A DNA stretch of 7,681 nt, taken from assembly GCA_958349075.1 (NCBI GenBank), contig CATWBR010000212.1:1-7681 (forward strand), read 5' to 3'. This stretch comes from an uncultured Clostridium sp. (GTDB lineage Bacteria > Bacillota > Clostridia > Lachnospirales > Lachnospiraceae). Position numbers and translations under genes: made by a program. This document shows positions 1 through 5,747 of the stretch, one piece after another. The notes beneath the pieces are model-generated. The model made no database searches, was not told where the DNA came from, and saw only the letters and a list, made by a program, of their open reading frames with translations. Numbering within the stretch: the stretch's first letter is position 1; every line of letters begins with the position of its first letter.

Positions 1-89
1 ATTGTCAACAATCCAGAGTAATTAAATACATTTATGCGGAGTAAATTTACAAATTACAATATTTTTGTCATAGCCCCGGCTTTTTCTCC

Positions 90-1070
90 TTATTCTCCGC
101 CAAACATCGGCTCGATTACCCCCGTAATAAATTCTATCCGATCCTTTACCTCCGGACCGAAGAGAGAGGCAATCGCCACAACCATTTTGTTCTTTTCATT
201 GATATAAAGCGCATTTCCTCCGTCTCCCAGTGCTGCATAAATAGGATCCTGATTATTAATAATCCACCACAAATATCCGTATGACAGTTCATTCCACCGG
301 CTCTGTTCCCTGGTGCTCTCCCGGATCCAGCCGGCCGGGATAATCTGTTTTCCGTCTTTTACCCCTCCGTCCAGGTACAGGCGGCCTATCTTTCCCATAT
401 CCGTGAGCGTAAGCGTAAGACCCCAACTGGCCGTATTAAGACCCTGTGGATCGACAACCCACCCGCGGGTATGTGTATTTCTCATTCCAAATGCTATGTG
501 CTCTTCTTTGGTCGCCAGCACCACATTTTCCTTGACCTCAATTCCCAGAGGTGTAAACAGATTTTCCATTGCAAAGTCAAGGATCGGCCGCCCCGTTGCC
601 ACTGCCAGGATGCCGGATAAAATATGCGTGCCGACAATAGGGGAATACATAAATTCTCCCGCCGGCTTCTCACCGCCCAATAAATCAAGGGCGAATTCCA
701 CCCAGTTCCCGCTTGAGAAAAACTCCTCATACGGCTCCATTGCTGTTTTATACGGCGCAGTCATGGTAAGCAGATGTTTAATTGTCACATCGTATATTGC
801 CCTCTCCCCCGCTTTAACCTTATAATCCGGGAAAAAATCCATTACGCTCTGATTAATACTTTTAATATAGCCCTTATCAACAGCAATACCCACCAGCGCG
901 GAAAAAATGCTTTTCGTCACCGAATACACATGAAACGCATTATCCGCGGTATAGCCGTTAAAATATCTCTCATATAAATTCACTCCATTTTTTTGTACCA
1001 TAATACCCGCGATATTATCGTAACCGCTGTTAATGATATTTGCTAACTTTTTGATTTTTTCCTGATTCAT
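90..1070 (-). CDS. Serine hydrolase, beta-lactamase-related (class C / NylB-like fold)
   Basis: This encodes a 326-residue protein with the fold of class C beta-lactamases, DD-peptidases and NylB-type esterases/amidases. Visible motifs are S50-V-T-K53, the SxxK box holding the nucleophile serine and general-base lysine, and Y142-S-P, at the place of the YxN box. The segment SYGYLWWI near residue 264 is typical of the NylB-like branch. The third motif, usually HxG or KTG, reads G282-D-G-G285, so an acidic residue stands where His or Lys is common. I see no signal peptide, so it probably acts in the cytoplasm, on a small ester or amide rather than on cell-wall peptides. The ATG at 1070 follows AAGGAGGA (1081-1088) by 10 nt, which supports this start. 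It is transcribed away from the lipoprotein gene. Family assignment is confident; the substrate is unknown. Confidence 0.9.
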   Translation of the reverse strand: MNQEKIKKLANIINSGYDNIAGIMVQKNGVNLYERYFNGYTADNAFHVYSVTKSIFSALVGIAVDKGYIKSINQSVMDFFPDYKVKAGERAIYDVTIKHLLTMTAPYKTAMEPYEEFFSSGNWVEFALDLLGGEKPAGEFMYSPIVGTHILSGILAVATGRPILDFAMENLFTPLGIEVKENVVLATKEEHIAFGMRNTHTRGWVVDPQGLNTASWGLTLTLTDMGKIGRLYLDGGVKDGKQIIPAGWIRESTREQSRWNELSYGYLWWIINNQDPIYAALGDGGNALYINEKNKMVVAIASLFGPEVKDRIEFITGVIEPMFGGE

Positions 1071-1097
1071 TAAACCATTTTCCTCCTTTAAGTTATA

Positions 1098-1126
1098 AAG
1101 GATATCCTTGAAATAAGGATAATTCC
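1098..1126. promoter_or_regulatory. Palindrome plus half-similar copy, possible operator
   Basis: AAGGATATCCTT (1098-1109) is a perfect 12-bp palindrome. A related sequence, AAGGATAATTCC (1115-1126), begins 17 bp further on. The first covers the predicted transcription start of the serine hydrolase gene and the second covers its candidate -10 box. That placement would suit a repressor blocking RNA polymerase. No regulator gene is adjacent, and binding is inferred from symmetry alone. Confidence 0.35.
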
Positions 1127-1144
1127 ATTAAAAATGATTTGCAA
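1116..1144 (-). promoter_or_regulatory. Candidate promoter for the serine hydrolase gene
   Basis: Read on the minus strand there is TTGCAA (1139-1144), a 17-nt spacer and TATCCT (1116-1121). Each box matches four of six consensus positions. The predicted start of transcription, near 1109, gives a leader of about 40 nt carrying the AAGGAGGA ribosome site. The boxes are only moderate, so this is a tentative call. The -10 lies within an AAGGAT-containing site described separately. Confidence 0.4.
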
Positions 1145-1170
1145 GCAAAATTTTAAAAATAATCAAACAC

Positions 1171-1183
1171 TCCTGCAGCAGGA
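1171..1183. repeat. Short inverted repeat in the divergent gap
   Basis: TCCTGC-A-GCAGGA is a perfect inverted repeat with a one-base centre. It lies between the two divergent genes, upstream of both candidate promoters. It could be a protein-binding site. Nothing else in the sequence supports a specific role. Confidence 0.25.
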
Positions 1184-1231
1184 TACTTCAGGATTTTGCA
1201 ATAAAAAAGTAAAGCACCGCTGAATCTGATA

Positions 1232-1240
1232 TGGTAAAAT
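1232..1240 (+). promoter_or_regulatory. Extended -10 promoter for the lipoprotein gene
   Basis: TGGTAAAAT is a TGn extended -10 element. No good -35 box lies at 16-18 bp spacing, as is common for extended -10 promoters. Transcription would start near 1247, giving a short leader of about 23 nt that contains the AAAGGAG ribosome site at 1258-1264. Confidence 0.5.
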
Positions 1241-1269
1241 AATGGAAACGGCTTCAGAAAGGAGCAAAT

Positions 1270-2685
1270 ATGATAAACATCCATGGCTTTTCCCGTTATA
1301 ACCCGGTCTCATTTCTGTCTCCGTCTGTTATTCCGGCCGCCGTTCTGCTGGCTGCCGGAATAATATTGACGGCCTGCGGAGGCAGTTCTTCTCCCAGTCC
1401 GGCCTCCTCTTCAATGGTAATCAGCGAACTGACTCTCACAAGTGAAGAACAGGAACTTGTCTCCCTGCTGGACACACATTCCAACAGTTGGATTTTTGAA
1501 TACAAAGCAGGCGGAGAAATGAAGGAACTTCTTTTCAATATCGAAGAATTCAAAGACGGAACACTCACCAGCATTGCGGGTGCAGGCGGCCCGGCCCCAC
1601 AGGAAGGAAAATTTTCTGTTCTCATGGATCCGGACGAGATTACAGTATCCTGGGACGGCGGCAGATACTCCTACCTGATAGATACCACTTCCGGCTACAA
1701 ATCCAGTATCACAAGCCACCTTGGGACTCTTTCTTCGTTCCAGTATAATGAACCGGTGTCCCTTGCCATGGTGGCAAGCACCCAGTCTGACTCCATTGCA
1801 AACGCCGGAGTCACGGATTACTATAATCTGACCGAGCTGCGGGAACGCGGGTATGAACGTGTCCTGTTTATCACCGTATCTTTTACCGATACGGAAGACA
1901 GCCTGCTTACCAATAGTACGGAAACTGCCGGCACAAACGGTGCCGGTACAGATAATAGTACAATTAGTACAGATAACAGTGGTGCAGATTCTACCGGTAT
2001 AAAAAACGAACGTACGGGCAGCGCCGATACCAAAGACGAATTTAACAGCCGCCTTCTTATGACTGGCGGTAAACTCTATTACGGCACTTCTGAGACCGGC
2101 CCTATGGGCGATGCCGGAAGTGTGGACGGCCATATCACATCCTCCCTGAAACCGGACGAAACCCCCGTTACCGAAGGACAGTCCAATTTCGGCTGTATTG
2201 GTAATCCATATACCCGGAATTTCAGTGACGGCATGATTATGGTCTTATCGGAGGATGAAGAATGGCACATCTTCCGCTCCGTAGAAATGCACGAGGTTTC
2301 TGGTTCTATCTGTGCTTTTATAAAACGGCTGGATGGGGACAAGCTCTATGTGGATATGGCAGAATGGGTAACGCCGGAAGATACGGAAAGGGTCCGCGAA
2401 CTAAATCTGTCGGAACATGATATGCCGGATGGATACTATATTTACAATCCAAACCAATCGCAGACGGTTCTGAATTTAACCGATAAAACCGTATACCGTT
2501 TCATCGACTGGGGACGTGACTTTGTATCTTCCGACGTTTTGAACGAACTTTTCATCGAGACTACGGACAAAGAAAAATTCGTACGCTATCTGGGCACATA
2601 TGAAGATTCTACGCCAGGGATGCCGTTTTTCATCGATGTGGAAAGTGGAATTGTAAGCACGGTAGAAGAAAAACCTATCGCATAA
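1270..2685 (+). CDS. Putative lipoprotein of unknown function
   Basis: The 471-residue product begins with a long N-region, a hydrophobic stretch (about residues 20-35) and a lipobox L33-T-A-C36 followed by Gly-Gly-Ser. It should therefore be lipidated at Cys36 and held on the outer face of the membrane. A Ser/Pro-rich linker follows. Residues about 45-205 form one folded segment. Residues about 213-256 are low complexity (Ser, Thr, Asn, Gly, Asp) and look like a flexible spacer. The C-terminal part, about 300-465, is rich in aromatic and acidic residues and contains DMPDGYYIYNP and TVYRFIDWG. I do not recognise a named domain. The ATG is 5 nt after AAAGGAG. It stands alone, divergent from the hydrolase and convergent with leuA, and a hairpin follows its stop codon closely. 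Function is unknown; surface location is well supported. Confidence 0.88.
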   Translation: MINIHGFSRYNPVSFLSPSVIPAAVLLAAGIILTACGGSSSPSPASSSMVISELTLTSEEQELVSLLDTHSNSWIFEYKAGGEMKELLFNIEEFKDGTLTSIAGAGGPAPQEGKFSVLMDPDEITVSWDGGRYSYLIDTTSGYKSSITSHLGTLSSFQYNEPVSLAMVASTQSDSIANAGVTDYYNLTELRERGYERVLFITVSFTDTEDSLLTNSTETAGTNGAGTDNSTISTDNSGADSTGIKNERTGSADTKDEFNSRLLMTGGKLYYGTSETGPMGDAGSVDGHITSSLKPDETPVTEGQSNFGCIGNPYTRNFSDGMIMVLSEDEEWHIFRSVEMHEVSGSICAFIKRLDGDKLYVDMAEWVTPEDTERVRELNLSEHDMPDGYYIYNPNQSQTVLNLTDKTVYRFIDWGRDFVSSDVLNELFIETTDKEKFVRYLGTYEDSTPGMPFFIDVESGIVSTVEEKPIA

Positions 2686-2693
2686 ATATTATA

Positions 2694-2731
2694 ACAGGCG
2701 GTACACTGCTCCGGCACAGTATACCGCCTGT
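2694..2731 (+). terminator. Hairpin terminator after the lipoprotein gene, possibly bidirectional
   Basis: ACAGGCGGTACACTG (2694-2708) pairs with CAGTATACCGCCTGT (2717-2731) at 14 of 15 positions across an 8-nt loop. It begins 8 nt after the lipoprotein stop codon. The following bases (CTTATT) make only a weak U tract. On the other strand an AT-rich run follows the stem, so it could also stop transcripts coming from leuA. Confidence 0.6.
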
Positions 2732-2743
2732 CTTATTGAGTGG

Positions 2744-2776
2744 CAATGAAAAGTTCGCGAAGCGTGCTTTTCATTG
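2744..2776. repeat. Perfect 10-bp stem hairpin, candidate dispersed palindromic repeat
   Basis: CAATGAAAAG (2744-2753) is exactly complementary to CTTTTCATTG (2767-2776). The loop holds a second small stem, CGC-GAA-GCG (2756-2764). It sits 12 bp beyond the terminator-like hairpin, in the gap between convergent genes, a usual location for short intergenic palindromic repeats. A second role as a terminator for leuA on the minus strand is possible, though no T run follows. Only one copy lies in this window. Confidence 0.45.
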
Positions 2777-2814
2777 TTAACTTCTGTTATAAAACCATCC
2801 AGATTGATTAACCC

Positions 2815-2844
2815 CTGGTTTATTAATGACTGGTTTATTAATGA
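2815..2844. repeat. Tandem direct repeat, two 15-bp units
   Basis: CTGGTTTATTAATGA occurs twice back to back (2815-2829 and 2830-2844), followed by CT as the start of a further decayed unit. It lies in AT-rich sequence between the lipoprotein and leuA stop codons. It probably arose by slippage or local duplication. Confidence 0.7.
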
Positions 2845-2906
2845 CTAATTGATTATCATCTGACTGTTCAGTTACTGTTTCCCAAATTTCCGAATTACCG
2901 TTTTTA

Positions 2907-4574
2907 CTAGTAAAACAGCCTGTTCACCGCACTGAAGATACCGCGGATAGAAGCTCTCGTAATGTTGGAACTGATGCCGACTCCGTATGTTGTCTCCCCT
3001 GTCTCCACATTCATCAGATGGATATAGGAGGCAGCCTGGGCGCCTGAACCGGAACGGAGTGCATGCTCGTCGTAATCCAGTACGCGTATCTGGATTCCCA
3101 TGGCATCCTCAAGTCCTCTCTGGATTGCATCGATAGGACCGTTTCCTATGCCGTCAACAATGCGTTCTTCGCCGTGATCCGTATAGGTAAGATGGGCAAC
3201 CGTAGCAAATCCGCCGCCCTCGTACTCTTTGTCCGTAATCTGGCATTTCCTGAAATGCATCGGTTCTTTGCGGTTCAGGTAATTGTTGCTGAACTCGTCC
3301 ATAATCTGCTCCGGAGCCACCTCGCCCTGTTTCTCCGCAATACCCTGGATGATATCGGCAAATTCCTTGTGCATCCCCTTGGGAAGGCGGAAACCGTAAA
3401 AGCTGTCCATGACAAAGGCAACCCCGCCCTTGCCGGACTGGCTGTTGATGCGCACGACAGGCTCGTATTCGCGGCCGATATCGCCCGGATCGATAGGAAG
3501 ATAAGGAACTTCCCAGATTCCGTCCGTTCTTCTTCCGAGTGCCTGCATTCCCTTGTTGATGGCATCCTGGTGAGAGCCGGAAAATGCCGTGAAGACCAGC
3601 TTGCCCGCATAGGGATGTCTCGGATCGACCGGCATCTTTGTGCAGCGCTCGCAAATTTCCGTAATCTCTTTTATGTTTTCAATCTCAAGCTTTGGATTGA
3701 TTCCATGGGAGAACATATTGTATGCAATATTCAGAATGTCCACATTACCGGTTCTCTCTCCGTTTCCGAGAAGAGTTCCCTCGATACGTTCCGCTCCGGC
3801 CAGAAGCGCCAGCTCTGCGGCCGCAATACCGGTTCCCCTGTCGTTGTGCGGGTGAACGCTCAGAATAATACTGTCGCGGTTTTTAAAATGCTTATTCATC
3901 CATTCAATCTGATCTGCATAGACATTTGGTGTTGTCATCTCAACCGTGGCGGGCAGATTGATGATCATCTTATTCTCCGGCGTCGGTCCCCATTCCTCCT
4001 GTACCGCCGTACAGATATCAAGGGCAAAATCCAGCTCCGTGCCGGTAAAACTCTCCGGTGAATACTCCAGAATCACCTCGCCGTCAAAGGCCTGCATATA
4101 TTTCTTGACCAGTCTCGTTCCTTCAATGGCAATCTCACGGATCTCGTCGCGGTCTTTATGAAATACCACCTCTCTTTGAAGTGTGGACGTAGAGTTGTAG
4201 ATATGTACAATCGCTTTCTTAATTCCCCTGATTGATTCAAATGTACGTCTGATCAGATGCTCGCGGCACTGGGTCAGAACCTGAACCACCACATCGTCCG
4301 GGATCAGTCTCCTCTCGACAAGCTGTCTTAAAAAGTCAAACTCTATCTGGGATGCCGCCGGAAATCCAATCTCGATCTCCTTAAATCCCATTCTGACAAG
4401 AAGGTTGAACAGCTCGATCTTCTCTTCCACCACCATCGGTTCAATCAGAGCCTGGTTTCCGTCGCGCAGATCCACACTGCACCAGACGGGCGCCTTCTCA
4501 ACTTCTTTATTTGGCCATTCCCTCTCGGGGAAATTAATCACCGGAACTCTTTTATATTTTTTATAATTCAACAT
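2907..4574 (-). CDS. leuA: 2-isopropylmalate synthase (type II LeuA)
   Basis: LeuA condenses acetyl-CoA with 2-ketoisovalerate, the first committed step of leucine synthesis, in the cytoplasm. The 555-residue length and overall sequence fit the yeast/actinobacterial-like type rather than the E. coli-like type of about 520 residues. The catalytic TIM barrel contains D35-L-R-D-G-N-Q41 (metal and substrate binding), the metal ligands H241 and H243 in HPHNDRGTG, and GNGERTGN (270-277). The C-terminal part, from about residue 430, is the LeuA allosteric domain that normally senses leucine; it keeps Gly-rich stretches such as LRSGSGAQA. I chose the ATG at 4574 because GGGAGGAA lies 6 nt upstream. 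An in-frame TTG at 4598 has no ribosome site. No other leu genes are nearby, and its own promoter lies at 4646-4674. Confidence 0.97.
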   Translation of the reverse strand: MLNYKKYKRVPVINFPEREWPNKEVEKAPVWCSVDLRDGNQALIEPMVVEEKIELFNLLVRMGFKEIEIGFPAASQIEFDFLRQLVERRLIPDDVVVQVLTQCREHLIRRTFESIRGIKKAIVHIYNSTSTLQREVVFHKDRDEIREIAIEGTRLVKKYMQAFDGEVILEYSPESFTGTELDFALDICTAVQEEWGPTPENKMIINLPATVEMTTPNVYADQIEWMNKHFKNRDSIILSVHPHNDRGTGIAAAELALLAGAERIEGTLLGNGERTGNVDILNIAYNMFSHGINPKLEIENIKEITEICERCTKMPVDPRHPYAGKLVFTAFSGSHQDAINKGMQALGRRTDGIWEVPYLPIDPGDIGREYEPVVRINSQSGKGGVAFVMDSFYGFRLPKGMHKEFADIIQGIAEKQGEVAPEQIMDEFSNNYLNRKEPMHFRKCQITDKEYEGGGFATVAHLTYTDHGEERIVDGIGNGPIDAIQRGLEDAMGIQIRVLDYDEHALRSGSGAQAASYIHLMNVETGETTYGVGISSNITRASIRGIFSAVNRLFY

Positions 4575-4580
4575 GCTATC

Positions 4581-4588
4581 TTCCTCCC
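4581..4588 (-). promoter_or_regulatory. Ribosome binding site that fixes the leuA start
   Basis: GGGAGGAA on the minus strand lies 6 nt before the ATG at 4574. It would fall inside the coding region if the upstream in-frame TTG at 4598 were used. That TTG has no purine-rich site at the proper distance. Confidence 0.85.
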
Positions 4589-4645
4589 AAATTCTCAAAG
4601 GATTTTTCTCAGCTTTTTCGCTCAGTCCAATACCGTAATGCCGCC

Positions 4646-4674
4646 ATTATACCATTTTGCCACCCGGATATCAA
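4646..4674 (-). promoter_or_regulatory. leuA promoter, sigma-A type with extended -10
   Basis: On the minus strand TTGATA (4669-4674) is followed by a 17-nt spacer and a perfect TATAAT (4646-4651), with TG one base upstream of the -10. Transcription should start near 4639, leaving a leader of about 65 nt. That leader is too short for a T-box, and no T-box or leader-peptide signature is visible. Leucine feedback is therefore more likely to act on the enzyme, or through a protein repressor. Confidence 0.85.
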
Positions 4675-4730
4675 GCAAAAACCCAGCTCCCACAATACAC
4701 TTCCATCATATCAGTCAAAACTTGAGGTTA

Positions 4731-5636
4731 TTACGTCGGGCCGCATCCCTTCTGGATTCTCATATGTTCGCCTATCATAAGACATCTCGAATCATCCCCA
4801 TGACCGATTCCGGAAGTCCTGGCAACGGGCAGTTCCGGACGGATTACATTCAATAAGAGCTCTTCCGCAGCTGGCACGAGCCTCTTATTTTCCATTGCGG
4901 TAAATGTTCCCAGTAAGATTCCCGACACCTGGTTAAAGACTCCCATCTGCTTTAACTGGCTGAAATAAGTCACCACCTGGGGCACCTGCCCGCCGTTACA
5001 CTCTAAAAACAGGATTTTTCCTTTAAGGTCGGGCCAGAAAACCGTTCCAGCAAGCTTTAGAAAGCATCTGATATTGCCGCCGGTCACCGTTCCCTCCATT
5101 CTGCTTCCCCTCAGGAAACTGCATTTGAAGTGTTTCAGGGATTTCCCTCCCTCCATCATGGTTTCGCGGAATTCGAGGGCCTGTTTCCCACCACAGCTTC
5201 CCACCAGGTTTCTCAACTGGTAAAGACCCGACTTTTTTCCTGTCCTGGTATAAATAGCGTTAATAACCGTCGTCAGGTCGCTGTATCCGTAAAAAATCTT
5301 ATCGGAAGCGCTGATCATTTTAAAATCCAGCTCATCTAAAATCTCATTGGCCATGTCGCCGCCCGATATGTCGAACACAGCTTTTACCGTTTCATCCCTG
5401 TAAAAATCCATCAGGGCATGAGCCCGCTCCCGTCCGGTACCGCTGAATGCGGTCTCCCCTCTATATAAGAACGGGCTTTCCACCGCTTCCAGCCCCATGA
5501 GCGCCAGTTTCTCTTTCAGCAGCTCCACAGATGTTTTGTCGCCCTCCGACAGTCCGTTAGAACAGCAGGCAAGTCCCACCCTGTCTCCAGGGTGCAGCAG
5601 TCCTGCTTCTCCATATACATTTCCCCCCACTTCCAT
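4731..5636 (-). CDS. S66 family peptidase (LD-carboxypeptidase / MccF-like)
   Basis: The 301-residue product belongs to peptidase family S66, which includes LD-carboxypeptidases that trim murein peptides and MccF-type enzymes that cleave microcin C to give immunity. The expected serine-glutamate-histidine triad can be placed: Ser119 in FYGYSDLT, Glu212 in LFLECNGG and His279 in GIGHGDDS. The oxyanion segment ISGGDMAN precedes the nucleophile, and PGDRVGLA near the N-terminus matches the family's first strand. There is no signal peptide, so it acts in the cytoplasm. I chose the ATG at 5636 because GGAGG lies 9 nt upstream; an in-frame ATG at 5666 would add 10 residues but has no clear ribosome site. 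The MATE exporter gene lies 111 bp upstream on the same strand, which favours detoxification or immunity over cell-wall recycling, but the sequence cannot decide this. Confidence 0.9.
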   Translation of the reverse strand: MEVGGNVYGEAGLLHPGDRVGLACCSNGLSEGDKTSVELLKEKLALMGLEAVESPFLYRGETAFSGTGRERAHALMDFYRDETVKAVFDISGGDMANEILDELDFKMISASDKIFYGYSDLTTVINAIYTRTGKKSGLYQLRNLVGSCGGKQALEFRETMMEGGKSLKHFKCSFLRGSRMEGTVTGGNIRCFLKLAGTVFWPDLKGKILFLECNGGQVPQVVTYFSQLKQMGVFNQVSGILLGTFTAMENKRLVPAAEELLLNVIRPELPVARTSGIGHGDDSRCLMIGEHMRIQKGCGPT

Positions 5637-5645
5637 TTCCCTTAT

Positions 5646-5650
5646 CCTCC
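5646..5650 (-). promoter_or_regulatory. Ribosome binding site supporting the S66 peptidase start at 5636
   Basis: GGAGG on the minus strand sits 9 nt before the ATG at 5636. The alternative ATG at 5666 is preceded by AT-rich sequence with no Shine-Dalgarno match. Confidence 0.65.
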
Positions 5651-5686
5651 GATTTTCCTTCCCCATTCTTATTGTTTTATGAAATG

Positions 5687-5725
5687 GTAACGAGCCGGTT
5701 CCTTCAAGGTTTCCTGAATCGTTAC
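5687..5725 (-). other. Inverted repeat between the MATE and S66 genes
   Basis: On the minus strand GTAACGA (5719-5725) pairs with TCGTTAC (5687-5693). A smaller hairpin (TTCAGG-AAA-CCTTGAA, one bulge) lies inside. No U run follows, so it is not a classic terminator. It may be an mRNA processing or attenuation hairpin, or chance. I see no clear promoter in this 111-bp gap, which favours read-through from the MATE gene. Confidence 0.3.
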
Positions 5726-5747
5726 TCCTAAACCCGCTTATGTATCA

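Noticed and set aside
41..50. GTAAATTTAC palindrome and other AT-rich symmetry downstream of the serine hydrolase gene
   Set aside because: Short AT-rich palindromes are frequent by chance here. No stem with a U run was found, so I could not call a terminator in 1-89.
1411..2133. A 240-codon open frame on the minus strand opposite the lipoprotein gene
   Set aside because: The plus-strand gene has a lipobox, a ribosome site, a promoter and a terminator. The reverse frame has none of these and its composition (Cys, Ile and Thr runs) reflects the complementary low-complexity DNA.
2815..2844. CRISPR-like array
   Set aside because: The two units are directly adjacent with no spacers and are only 15 bp long.
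3063..4061. A 332-codon open frame on the plus strand opposite leuA
   Set aside because: It lies antisense to leuA, whose metal-binding and allosteric motifs are intact in the other strand. The translation has no recognisable motif and no ribosome site. It is a shadow frame.
4599..4730. T-box or leader-peptide attenuator upstream of leuA
   Set aside because: The promoter at 4646-4674 leaves only about 65 nt of leader. The T-box consensus AGGGTGG and a leucine-rich leader peptide are both absent.
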